Assembly: GCF_900186995.1 (NCBI RefSeq)
Contig: NZ_LT906463.1
Location: forward strand, 372,001 to 436,000
DNA: 64,000 nt
Source of the DNA: Haemophilus pittmaniae
GTDB lineage: Bacteria; Pseudomonadota; Gammaproteobacteria; Enterobacterales; Pasteurellaceae
Direction: 5' to 3'
Below the pieces are notes generated by a model. It saw only the letters and a program-made list of their open reading frames with translations. It made no database searches and was not told where the DNA came from. Positions 9,720 to 17,890 of the stretch are shown one piece after another. How positions within the stretch are numbered: the first letter of the stretch is position 1; the number at the start of each line of letters is the position of its first letter. The translations under genes were made by a program, and so were the position numbers.

Positions 9720-10453
9720 TGAACCAAACGATTTGCCAATTTTCTTTCAGCCTCTCCGCTTGGAATATTGTCTGCGATAAAGTCCTAAGCAAAGAAGATT
9801 GGCTACGAGAACCAGAGGATTGGTGGCAACATGAATTTACTGATTTTGCTCCCAAATTAGCATTTCTGCCGCCATTAAAACGACGCAGATTAAACCTCTC
9901 TGCCCGTTTATTTTTTGAGGCTGCGTGGAATTTATTAGAAGAAGATGCCAATATCCCAGTGATTTATGCTTCCCTAAACGGAGAGGTAAACCGTAATTTT
10001 CAATTGTGGCATTCACTATTAACCGAAAACGAGCTATCTCCAACCTCCTTCAGTCTATCTGTGCACAATGCACTAGTAGGGCAATGGTCTGAATTTCGAG
10101 GGGTAACGGCTGAGACTGAAGCAATTACCGCTAATGGCGATAATTTAGAAATAGCGCTATTAGAAGCTTACCTACTACTAAATGAGGGGCATCGTAAAGT
10201 TTTGGTCATTTGCGGAGAGTCACCTTTAGAACAACAATATAACGCTACGCCGGTAGAGCGTTTTCCCTTTAATTACAGTCTAGCGTTACTAATTGAACAA
10301 GGTCACGACTATCAATTAACTCTATCAACCCAACCTCATACGAAAACGAAGATAAATTCATCTTTGGAATGGGTAAGAATGCATTATAGCGATAGCCATC
10401 AATGGACAACCCGTAGTAGTAACGGAGAAACATGGAAATGGTGCAAAAAATAG
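9719..10453 (+). CDS. apeC: ApeC-like chain length factor (beta-ketoacyl synthase homologue without catalytic Cys)
   Basis: A protein of 244 residues resembling the N-terminal half of ketoacyl synthases (Ketoacyl-synt_2 type). It has the SPTSFSLSVHNALVGQWS segment (about 106-123) that characterises this subfamily, and it lacks the active-site cysteine. In E. coli APE synthesis, ApeC pairs with the ketosynthase ApeO as a KS/CLF heterodimer that sets polyene length. Here the partner is at 20683. The 3' end overlaps apeD by 22 bp. It follows the lipoprotein gene with a 1-bp overlap. Confidence 0.85.
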   Translation: MNQTICQFSFSLSAWNIVCDKVLSKEDWLREPEDWWQHEFTDFAPKLAFLPPLKRRRLNLSARLFFEAAWNLLEEDANIPVIYASLNGEVNRNFQLWHSLLTENELSPTSFSLSVHNALVGQWSEFRGVTAETEAITANGDNLEIALLEAYLLLNEGHRKVLVICGESPLEQQYNATPVERFPFNYSLALLIEQGHDYQLTLSTQPHTKTKINSSLEWVRMHYSDSHQWTTRSSNGETWKWCKK

Positions 10454-11220
10454 ACTGGCTACGACGTTTTTTAGCAACCACATTAGGTTTTATTTTTTGG
10501 GGGGGTGCCGGCATCCTGCTACAACTTTATCTTCTAAGATACGCAAAAAAAACTCACTCTCTGAATGAACAACTAAAAGCCCGTAAAAAAATAGGAAAAA
10601 TATGGAGCTATTTCGTTCGTTATTTAAGTTGGAGCGGGGTTTTAAAAGTTGAGTACCTGGGATTTGAGAAATTAGGCCGTCCTGGACAACTAGTGATAGC
10701 AAACCACCCATCTTTATTAGACGTTGTATTAATTCTAAGCAGACAATCGGACTTGAATTGTATCGTAAAGAAGGATCTACTAAACAATCCGACAATGCGA
10801 AATCAAATATTAGCCTGTGGTTTTATTCCCAATACCGAGTCAGAAGAACTGCTAGAAACCTGTGATCATGTATTGAAAGAACAGGCTTTATTGCTTTTTC
10901 CGGAAGGAACCCGAACCGGATGGGATGGTGAGGTTAAATTAAATAGAGGTGCTGTATCATTAGGATTACGCAGTGCTCAAGTAATAACACCGATCATTAT
11001 AAAAATGAATCCGCTAAATTTTAAAAAAGGGCAACCTTGGTATCGTATTCCAAAACAAAGAATTCACTATCAGTTAATTGTCGGTGATGATATATATCCT
11101 CAATCTTGGCTTACTGAAAAGCCTTTGCCAATAGCCTCTCGACGTTTAACTGTTTACTTACAAGATTATTTTAATTCTCATACAAAGGATAACCAAAATG
11201 GAACTCGAACAACAAATTAA
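10432..11220 (+). CDS. apeD: ApeD-like lysophospholipid acyltransferase
   Basis: A membrane-bound acyltransferase of the PlsC superfamily (262 residues). After an N-terminal hydrophobic segment (about 18-36) it has the catalytic NHPSLLD motif (HX4D, about 88-94) and the acceptor-binding PEGTRTG motif (about 158-164). In APE loci it is thought to attach the polyene or an acyl chain to a lipid-like carrier. A run of seven Gs preceded by six Ts lies in the codons for the hydrophobic segment (10493-10505). Overlaps apeC by 22 bp and the ACP gene by 23 bp. An alternative start two codons later (10438) is possible. Confidence 0.85.
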   Translation: MEMVQKIDWLRRFLATTLGFIFWGGAGILLQLYLLRYAKKTHSLNEQLKARKKIGKIWSYFVRYLSWSGVLKVEYLGFEKLGRPGQLVIANHPSLLDVVLILSRQSDLNCIVKKDLLNNPTMRNQILACGFIPNTESEELLETCDHVLKEQALLLFPEGTRTGWDGEVKLNRGAVSLGLRSAQVITPIIIKMNPLNFKKGQPWYRIPKQRIHYQLIVGDDIYPQSWLTEKPLPIASRRLTVYLQDYFNSHTKDNQNGTRTTN

Positions 11221-11455
11221 AGCATTAATTATTGAAAGCTTGGCATTAGAGGATATCTCTGTTGATGATATTGAAACTGATATGCCATTATTCTCTGAGG
11301 AAGGATTAGGATTGGATTCTGTTGATGCACTAGAGCTCGGTCTAGCGTTACAAAAAACTTATGGTATTCAACTCAGCGGAGAAAATAATCAATCTCGCGA
11401 ATACTTTACCAGTGTTGCGACTCTCGCTGATTTCGTCCGCTCTCAAACCCAATAA
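11198..11455 (+). CDS. apeE: ApeE-like acyl carrier protein
   Basis: An ACP of 85 residues with the phosphopantetheine attachment site GLDSVDALEL (Ser near residue 42). An acidic four-helix-bundle composition fits. It carries starter or growing polyene chains as a thioester. The 5' end overlaps apeD by 23 bp, and a ribosome binding site (AAAGGATAA) sits inside apeD. It is the first of two tandem ACPs; APE synthesis in E. coli also uses two. Confidence 0.92.
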   Translation: MELEQQIKALIIESLALEDISVDDIETDMPLFSEEGLGLDSVDALELGLALQKTYGIQLSGENNQSREYFTSVATLADFVRSQTQ

Positions 11456-11464
11456 GGATACCCC

Positions 11465-11716
11465 ATGACCGAACAAGAAATTCAAACAATTCTTAGCGAA
11501 GCCTTGCAGTCTCTCTTTGAAATCGAGCCGGAAAGAATCAAACCGGAAACCAATCTATATCAAGACCTAGAAATTGATAGTATTGATGCTATCGATCTTA
11601 TCGACTACATCAAACGAAAAACCGGCCATAAATTACAGGCTGAGGATTTCCGTAATGTGCGCACGGTAGATGATGTTGTTCAAGCTGTACTTAAGCTTAG
11701 CCAAAAAAGTGAGTAA
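11465..11716 (+). CDS. apeF: ApeF-like acyl carrier protein
   Basis: The second ACP (83 residues), with the attachment motif EIDSIDAIDL (Ser near residue 38). It starts 9 bp after apeE with AAGGAT as ribosome binding site. It is clearly different in sequence from apeE, so the two are not a recent duplication and probably have separate roles (starter loading versus elongation). Confidence 0.92.
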   Translation: MTEQEIQTILSEALQSLFEIEPERIKPETNLYQDLEIDSIDAIDLIDYIKRKTGHKLQAEDFRNVRTVDDVVQAVLKLSQKSE

Positions 11717-11724
11717 TCCGCACA

Positions 11725-13395
11725 ATGCTCTCCTACACCGATAATGCGCTAATTTCCTGCAATCCAGACTGGACTTACCGAGACTTTTGTCAACGGGTTG
11801 CACAAATTGCTGCTGAATTTCAGCGACGAAAAATTAATGCCGTTAGTATTTGGTTTAATGATAGCGCATCACTTACCTGTGTATTATTAGCAGCCTGGGA
11901 GGCTAACGTAACAGTGTTATTCCCTCCCAATCTAACAACTGAAAGTTTGCTATGGGCAAAAGCTAATAGCCAGCTTTGGTTAACTGATAATGAGGTTGTA
12001 GCTGAAAATGTCGAACAATTTTCATCCTTTGGCACCCTAAATCAAATATCAACAAAAAGACCTCAATTTTCCCCCACCAATCAAACCGAACTGTGGCTAA
12101 AAACCTCAGGTAGCACTGGTGAAGCAAAGACAATCGTAAAAACAGCGGAACAAATGTGGCGCGGCGGGAATGTTTTAGCCAAAACGGTACCTTTTGAAGA
12201 TGGAAATCATATCACTAGTCTGGCTACAGTGAGTTCACAACATATTTATGGTCTTACTGTACACATAATGATGTCTCTACAAAAAGGTTGGTGTATTGGA
12301 AGACATCAATTGTTTTCACCACAATGCCTCATTGAAAACACTCAAAAAAATAATACTGTTATCGTGAGCAGCCCGGCGATGTTAGGAAATATAGATTGGA
12401 CACAAACCATTCTACCGACAAACGTTTCTGGTTTTATTTCCTCTGGTGGTGTACTTCCGGAAAGTATTGCCGAGGAAATACGCCAACAGTCCGTAGTGTC
12501 AGAAATTTATGGCAGCACCGAAACTGGTCCAATTGCTATTCGTAGTGACAACAGCCTTTGGCAAAAACTTCCCGACAGTCTATTAGGTTGCAACAAAAAT
12601 GATGAATTATGGATAGAAGCTGGTTGGTTATCTCAACGAGAACAAACGGCCGATGTCGTCGAATTCTCATCCGCAGGTTTTCGTTTATTAGGACGGGCCG
12701 ATCGTATCGTAAAATTGGCCGACAAACGTATCTCCCTTGCTGCAATTGAAAATATCTTGTTACAAACCGAGTGGGTTGAAGATTGCTATCTTGCCTGCCA
12801 TCATGAAAAAAGCAGACTAGCAGCCTGGATTGGTTTAACTGAAAAAGGTATCGAACTTTTCCGTGAACAAGGGCGTCGAGCATTAATTAGTCAATTGCGT
12901 CGTCACTTAATTAATAATGTGGAACTGCCTGCTATTCCTCGCTTTTGGCGTTTTACCGATAAATTGCCACGGAATAGCCAATCCAAAATCAGTAAAGTGG
13001 AATTCCATCAAATTTTTAGTGATAGTTGTAAAGATGCTAAATGGGCTAATCCGCAGCAAACGGATAATGAATATTCTGTTACAGGTAAAGTGCCACTGGA
13101 CTTGGTCTACCTTGCAGATCATTTTGATCGTTTCCCCTTAGTTCCAGGCGTTATTGAACTTCAATGGATCTGCGAACAAGCAAGCCAATTCCTGCAAACA
13201 AATATTGACTGCCGATATTTTGAAAAATTAAAGTTTCAGAAATTCCTTCGCCCTAACGATGAATTCCTACTGCAATTAAAATGGAATGAAAAACTCCATA
13301 AACTACATTTTTCCTTGAAAACAGCCAGTGAACCATGCTGTAGTGGTATAGCCGTACTCAATCTAAAATCAAGCAATGTTGAAGATCATCATTAA
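11725..13395 (+). CDS. Fused starter-unit acyl-ACP ligase and dehydratase (ApeH-ApeI type)
   Basis: A 556-residue fusion. Residues 1 to about 430 are an AMP-forming ligase: P-loop TSGSTGEAK (about 129-137), YGSTETGP (about 262-269), GRADRIVKLADKRIS, and the catalytic lysine in PRNSQSKIS (about 415-423). From about 450 on there is a hot-dog 3-hydroxyacyl-ACP dehydratase with DHFDRFPLVPGVIELQW, containing the expected catalytic histidine. The ligase would load an aryl acid on an ACP and the dehydratase would form the polyene double bonds. In E. coli these are separate proteins (ApeH, ApeI). A second ligase lies at 13920. The 3' end overlaps apeG by 20 bp. Confidence 0.85.
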   Translation: MLSYTDNALISCNPDWTYRDFCQRVAQIAAEFQRRKINAVSIWFNDSASLTCVLLAAWEANVTVLFPPNLTTESLLWAKANSQLWLTDNEVVAENVEQFSSFGTLNQISTKRPQFSPTNQTELWLKTSGSTGEAKTIVKTAEQMWRGGNVLAKTVPFEDGNHITSLATVSSQHIYGLTVHIMMSLQKGWCIGRHQLFSPQCLIENTQKNNTVIVSSPAMLGNIDWTQTILPTNVSGFISSGGVLPESIAEEIRQQSVVSEIYGSTETGPIAIRSDNSLWQKLPDSLLGCNKNDELWIEAGWLSQREQTADVVEFSSAGFRLLGRADRIVKLADKRISLAAIENILLQTEWVEDCYLACHHEKSRLAAWIGLTEKGIELFREQGRRALISQLRRHLINNVELPAIPRFWRFTDKLPRNSQSKISKVEFHQIFSDSCKDAKWANPQQTDNEYSVTGKVPLDLVYLADHFDRFPLVPGVIELQWICEQASQFLQTNIDCRYFEKLKFQKFLRPNDEFLLQLKWNEKLHKLHFSLKTASEPCCSGIAVLNLKSSNVEDHH

Positions 13396-13927
13396 TCTTT
13401 TAGTTAGTCTGGCAAGTATCGCCTATCCATTACTTTGGTTATGGAATGATCAAAGTAATGGGTTATTTGCTCTGCTCTGTCTTCTTATTCCACTATGGTT
13501 TATTAAAGGTCTTTATCAACATTCCACTGCTCGTTACCTCTCATGGTTTACCGGTACTTTGTTAAGCATTATAGCTATACGTGGCTCTGTTGAGGGGATG
13601 TATTGGTATCCACTAGTCATCAATGGGATTTTGTTATTGCTATTTGGTAGCAGCTTGTGGCAATCACAAACAGTAGTTGAACGACTTGCAAGGATCCAAG
13701 AACCAAATCTTAGCTCAGCAGGCATTCGCTATACCAGAAAAGTTACCATTTTATGGTGTAGCTTCTTCATTTTTAATATGTTTGTGGTCGCAGTAGCATT
13801 ACTGTTAGGTCAATATCGTTTTTGGGCGCTTTATAGCGGGGTTATTTCCTATATTCTATTAGGCATTCTAATGAGTGGTGAGTGGTTAGTCCGACAACGT
13901 GTTAAAAGAAAAATAATTAATGAATAA
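13376..13927 (+). CDS. apeG: ApeG-like integral membrane protein
   Basis: A polytopic inner-membrane protein of 183 residues with about five or six hydrophobic segments (near 2-20, 25-45, 55-75, 80-95, 120-145 and 150-170) and a basic C-terminus (RQRVKRKI). It resembles the COG4648-type membrane protein conserved in APE loci; its biochemical role is not established. It overlaps the ligase-dehydratase gene upstream (20 bp) and the second ligase downstream (8 bp). Its place between two paralogous ligases is unusual. Confidence 0.75.
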   Translation: MLKIIINLLVSLASIAYPLLWLWNDQSNGLFALLCLLIPLWFIKGLYQHSTARYLSWFTGTLLSIIAIRGSVEGMYWYPLVINGILLLLFGSSLWQSQTVVERLARIQEPNLSSAGIRYTRKVTILWCSFFIFNMFVVAVALLLGQYRFWALYSGVISYILLGILMSGEWLVRQRVKRKIINE

Positions 13928-15221
13928 CTTTATCGATAACTTTTTAATTGCACGAAATCCAGAATGGTATTGGACGGATTTTCGTTATCGCAGCCAACAA
14001 ATAGCACAACAGTTGCATCAGGATAACATTAGTACTCTTGCTTTCTGGTTTGAGGACTCTGCATCTTTTGCCTGTGCACTATTAGCTGCCTGGCAGGTAG
14101 GAGCTCGTGTTTTGCTACCACCTAATCTACTCGATGAGAACACCCTGTGGGTCAAGCAAAACGCTCAATTTTTAATGGATGATGCAATATTTTCCACGTA
14201 TGGTAAATCTCAACAGGTTGCAGATACACCTTTTGAATGGCCAAATCAAGGCGAAATTTGGTTAAAAACCTCCGGTTCAAGCGGAGAACCCAAAATCATC
14301 CGTAAAACGGCCGAGCAAATGTGGATTGAATCCCAAGCAATTATACAAAGTCTGCAATTACCTAAGGGCGATATTCAGGTTGTATCTAACGTATCGCCGC
14401 AACATCATTACGGTCTATCTTATCGAGTCATTTTACCGCTGACCCAGCAATGGAGCATTGCTCGTAAACAAGCACTGTACCCTGAAATTTTAATTGCTGA
14501 AAGTAATTTATCAAATAATAACCTATGGATTACCTCACCGGTTTTTCTAAATCATTTTGAACCACAATTAAAACACGAGCTACACAGTCAATTATGCGGT
14601 ATTGTTTGTTCAGGTGGCGTATTACCAGAAACTACAGCACAAAAAATTCGTGATAATTTTAATGCTCCGTTAATCGAATGCTATGGTAGTAGTGAAACCG
14701 GCGCCATAGCATTCCGAGCTGACAATGGGTTATGGCAACCTACTCCACTAACCCGAGTAGGTTTAAATGAGCAAGGTGCATTATGGGTTGAATCCAAATG
14801 GTTATTAGAGCGGGAACAAACTGCTGATGCGGCTATTTTAGATAAAGAAAAATTTAAGCTATTAGGACGCTTAGATCGCATTATCAAATTTGCAGATAAA
14901 CGCATTTCCCTCAATCAAATTGAGCATGACCTATTAAAGCATCCTTGGATTAATGACTGCTATATTGCACAACATAGTAAAAGGCAACGTCCAGCAGCTT
15001 GGATTGCTTTCAACAAGCAAGGCATTGACACATACCAAGTTCAAGGCCGACAAGCAGTGATTAATGAGTTACGCCAATATCTAGCGCTTACCCAAGATAA
15101 AATTGCTATTCCACGTTATTGGCGGTTTAGTAACAAACTGCCACGTAATGCACAATCTAAAATTAGCCGGCAAGACTTCGATAATATTCTACAACGTCCA
15201 CAAGGAATGCTTAATGAGTAA
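13920..15221 (+). CDS. apeH: Second starter-unit acyl-ACP ligase (ApeH type)
   Basis: A stand-alone AMP-forming ligase of 433 residues, plainly paralogous along its full length to the ligase half of the 11725 gene. Shared blocks include WLKTSGSSGEPKIIRKTAEQ, CYGSSETGAIAFRADNGLW and KLLGRLDRI. The catalytic lysine is in LPRNAQSKISR near residue 413. It has no dehydratase domain. It presumably activates an aromatic acid such as 4-hydroxybenzoate for loading on ApeE/ApeF. The position after apeG matches the usual ApeG-ApeH order, so this copy may be the ancestral one. Confidence 0.85.
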   Translation: MNNFIDNFLIARNPEWYWTDFRYRSQQIAQQLHQDNISTLAFWFEDSASFACALLAAWQVGARVLLPPNLLDENTLWVKQNAQFLMDDAIFSTYGKSQQVADTPFEWPNQGEIWLKTSGSSGEPKIIRKTAEQMWIESQAIIQSLQLPKGDIQVVSNVSPQHHYGLSYRVILPLTQQWSIARKQALYPEILIAESNLSNNNLWITSPVFLNHFEPQLKHELHSQLCGIVCSGGVLPETTAQKIRDNFNAPLIECYGSSETGAIAFRADNGLWQPTPLTRVGLNEQGALWVESKWLLEREQTADAAILDKEKFKLLGRLDRIIKFADKRISLNQIEHDLLKHPWINDCYIAQHSKRQRPAAWIAFNKQGIDTYQVQGRQAVINELRQYLALTQDKIAIPRYWRFSNKLPRNAQSKISRQDFDNILQRPQGMLNE

Positions 15222-15936
15222 GGTTATAGCGATAATTCCACACTACAATCACTCTGCAACTGTTGGTTATGTAGCCCAGACTCTCATAAACCAGGGACTG
15301 GAAGTATTAATTGTGGATGACGGCTCCACCGCTGAACACCGTCAAGCGTTATCCAACTTAAACTCAATCAAGGGCTTACATATCCACTACCGTAGCCAAA
15401 ATGGTGGTAAGGGTGCAGCAATGAAATCTGGCTTTCAATTCGCCCTGCGACTAGGGTATACGCATGCATTACAAGTTGATGCCGATGCCCAACATAATCT
15501 TGCTGATGTTCCATTAATGCTGCAACAAGTGGAAAAAATGCCAGAAGCAATTGTATGTGGCCGACCAATTTATGGAGATGATGCACCCAAAGCCCGGCTA
15601 TACGGACGCAAGATCACTAATTTTTGGAATGCTATACACACTTGGTCATTTGATATCAAAGATGGCATGTGTGGTTTTCGTATCTATCCTCTTGCACCAG
15701 TAGATAGATTATTGCGACAACAATCCCTTGGGGATGGTATGGATTTTGATATTGACATAATCATTCGAGCTCATTGGCAACAAATCCCACTTAAGTGGAT
15801 AGATACCCCAGTTAAATACGATAAAAACGGTACATCGCATTTCAAAGTAGGAAGGGATAACCTACGAATAAGTCTACTACATACCCGCTTATTTTTTACC
15901 ATGCTAGTCCGCTTACTACAGGGTAAACCACTATGA
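15214..15936 (+). CDS. apeJ: Family 2 glycosyltransferase (ApeJ-like)
   Basis: A GT-A fold glycosyltransferase (240 residues) with IIPHYNHS at the N-terminus, DDGST (about 33-37) and the metal-binding DADAQ (about 89-93). It would transfer a sugar to a lipid carrier or to the polyene head group. The start at 15214 is chosen because it begins MSKVIAIIPHYN and overlaps the preceding stop by 8 bp; an earlier in-frame ATG would give an unconserved tail. In E. coli the glycosyltransferase and acyltransferase parts are described as one protein; here the acyltransferase is the next gene. Confidence 0.82.
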   Translation: MSKVIAIIPHYNHSATVGYVAQTLINQGLEVLIVDDGSTAEHRQALSNLNSIKGLHIHYRSQNGGKGAAMKSGFQFALRLGYTHALQVDADAQHNLADVPLMLQQVEKMPEAIVCGRPIYGDDAPKARLYGRKITNFWNAIHTWSFDIKDGMCGFRIYPLAPVDRLLRQQSLGDGMDFDIDIIIRAHWQQIPLKWIDTPVKYDKNGTSHFKVGRDNLRISLLHTRLFFTMLVRLLQGKPL

Positions 15937-16856
15937 AATCAAAGCATTGGGCAAAACAAAAAGAGCGCGGTAATGCCCTAGGGCTGAATATCACTCGACT
16001 TGCTGTACAATATTTCCCGCTATGGGGTATCCGAATTTTTAACATTCTTGTGGTAAGTTATTTTTACCTCACAGCAAGACAGGCTAGACATAACATTCAC
16101 CGCTATTACTATCACTTAACATCGCACTATCCAGAATTACAACTGCCGTCCAACAAAATTTTTCGACATTTTCTAGCCTTTGGCGAAGCCATTACCGATC
16201 GTTTTGCTGTTTGGCAACGTAAAATTCGCTATAACGATCTGTGGATTGATGATGCTGATAATTTATATGCAGATATGAATAGTGGTAACCGTGGGCAATT
16301 ATTGGTCTGCTCCCACTTTGGCAATATTGAAATCTGCAGAGCATTAGTTGATGAAAGTCCGTTGCCGAATTTTAAATTAACCGTATTAGTGCATAATAAG
16401 CATGCAGAAGCATTTAATCAGGCATTAGTTAAAGCTGGAGCCTCCGAACTAGAAGTCCTCCAGGTAGAGGATTTGGATACCCCAACCATGTTGGGATTAG
16501 TTTCTCGTATTGAACGGGGCGAGTGGATCGCTATCGCTGCAGATAGAATTCCTGTCCGAGGTGAAAAAACCGCTGCTGTTTCTTTTTTAGGTCAACCCGC
16601 ACAATTTCCTCAAGGAGCATGGTTATTAGCCTCATTGTTAAAAACCCCACTAAATACACTTTTTTGTATTAAAGAAAACGGCCGATATCATTTCAAACTA
16701 CGCCGTTTTTCTCCGACTATTCTCGGCCGCGGTAAGGAGCGTAGTATAAACATCCAACAAGCCATGCAACGCTATGCGGAACTCTTGGAACAAGAATGTC
16801 GGGAAAACCCGCAATACTGGTTTAACTTTTATGATTTTTGGAATGATCAACAATGA
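15933..16856 (+). CDS. LpxL/HtrB-like acyltransferase of the APE locus
   Basis: A membrane acyltransferase of 307 residues resembling the lauroyl/myristoyl transferase family. It has a hydrophobic N-terminal segment (about 30-50), the catalytic SHFGNIE (HX4E, about 127-133) and DRIPVRG (about 205-211). It probably esterifies the aryl polyene to a lipid or sugar acceptor. Both ends overlap neighbours by 4 bp (ATGA), so translation is coupled to the glycosyltransferase and the thioesterase. Confidence 0.82.
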   Translation: MKSKHWAKQKERGNALGLNITRLAVQYFPLWGIRIFNILVVSYFYLTARQARHNIHRYYYHLTSHYPELQLPSNKIFRHFLAFGEAITDRFAVWQRKIRYNDLWIDDADNLYADMNSGNRGQLLVCSHFGNIEICRALVDESPLPNFKLTVLVHNKHAEAFNQALVKAGASELEVLQVEDLDTPTMLGLVSRIERGEWIAIAADRIPVRGEKTAAVSFLGQPAQFPQGAWLLASLLKTPLNTLFCIKENGRYHFKLRRFSPTILGRGKERSINIQQAMQRYAELLEQECRENPQYWFNFYDFWNDQQ

Positions 16857-17296
16857 AAAAACATATCTATTGCCATAGTAGCAGCGAATACGAAATTCCT
16901 TTTTTTGATGTAGATTCAATGGATATTATGTGGCACGGACACTATGTTAAATATCTGGAAATGGCACGCTGTGCTTTTCTAGAGGAAATTCATTATACCT
17001 ACGATGTTATGCGGGCACAGGGATACGCCTGGCCAATCGTACAACTCAATGTGAAATATGTGAAACCAGCCCGTTTCCGCCAAAAAATTAGGGTAGATGT
17101 TGCATTAGTTGAATATGAAAGTAGTATCCGTGTCGATTATGTCATTCGCGCAATTGACAGTGGTGAAAAATTAACTATCGCTTCAACAACCCAAGTAGCA
17201 GTCTCTATTAATAACCAAGAAATGCAATTTACCACCCCTCAATGTTGGCGAAATGCTGTTGAAAGCCATCCAACGTTTCAAAGAGAATCCGTATGA
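16853..17296 (+). CDS. apeK: ApeK-like hot-dog thioesterase
   Basis: An acyl-thioesterase of the 4-hydroxybenzoyl-CoA/YbgC family (147 residues). The family motif is FFDVDSMDIMWHGHYVKYLE (residues 19-38), with the catalytic aspartate region D-x-x-x-I-M-W-H-G. It may release the finished chain or clear misprimed ACPs. It begins within an ATGA overlap and ends in another with the LolA-like gene. Confidence 0.85.
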   Translation: MKKHIYCHSSSEYEIPFFDVDSMDIMWHGHYVKYLEMARCAFLEEIHYTYDVMRAQGYAWPIVQLNVKYVKPARFRQKIRVDVALVEYESSIRVDYVIRAIDSGEKLTIASTTQVAVSINNQEMQFTTPQCWRNAVESHPTFQRESV

Positions 17297-17877
17297 AAAA
17301 ATATTTAATGCTTCTACTATTTTTATTTAGCACTTCTAGTTTCGCATTCTCAGAGCAGGAATTAATAAAACAGTTGCAACAACCACAAAATGTACAAGGT
17401 GATTTTGTTCAACAACGCTATCTCAAAGCACTTCCGACTCCTATTACCACAACAGGAGTCTTTACTTTAATCGCGAATAAAGGATTGTTATGGCATATGC
17501 AAACACCTTTTGAAAGCATTACCAAAGTAACCCCCCAAGGAATTATGCAATGGAATAATACCACCTGGGTAAATAGCGACAAAATTGGTCAAGGAGAACA
17601 AATTCGTCTATTCCTTGGTTTATTGTCAGGTAATATTGATGGTTTAAAAAGTCAATTTTCCATAAATGTAGACGGCTCATCCGAAAAATGGCAGCTAAAA
17701 CTCGTACCCAACTCAATGTTAATGCAACAAATTTTTACCGAAATCCTAGTTAAGGGAGGTCATCTTGTTGAGGTCATAGAACTTCACGAAAAACAAGGTG
17801 ATCGAACCGTCATCCAGTTATTAAATAGTAAACAAAATCAAACTCTGAGTAATTTTGTCCAACAATCACTAAACTAA
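17293..17877 (+). CDS. apeL: ApeL-like LolA-related periplasmic carrier
   Basis: A periplasmic protein of 194 residues with a clear signal peptide (about 1-19, ending SFA-FSE) and a LolA-like beta-sheet domain: VQGDFVQQRYLKALPTPITT, then GLLWHMQTPF and IRLFLGLLSG. LolA proteins carry lipids through the periplasm; in APE loci this one is thought to ferry the polyene lipid to the outer membrane. Acts with the MMPL exporter and the lipoprotein downstream. Confidence 0.83.
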   Translation: MKKYLMLLLFLFSTSSFAFSEQELIKQLQQPQNVQGDFVQQRYLKALPTPITTTGVFTLIANKGLLWHMQTPFESITKVTPQGIMQWNNTTWVNSDKIGQGEQIRLFLGLLSGNIDGLKSQFSINVDGSSEKWQLKLVPNSMLMQQIFTEILVKGGHLVEVIELHEKQGDRTVIQLLNSKQNQTLSNFVQQSLN

Positions 17878-17890
17878 CGGTCTATTAATA

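Noticed and set aside
15103..15213. Longer N-terminus for the glycosyltransferase starting at 15103
   Set aside because: It would overlap the ligase by over 100 bp and add an unconserved tail; the start at 15214 gives the expected beginning of a family 2 glycosyltransferase.
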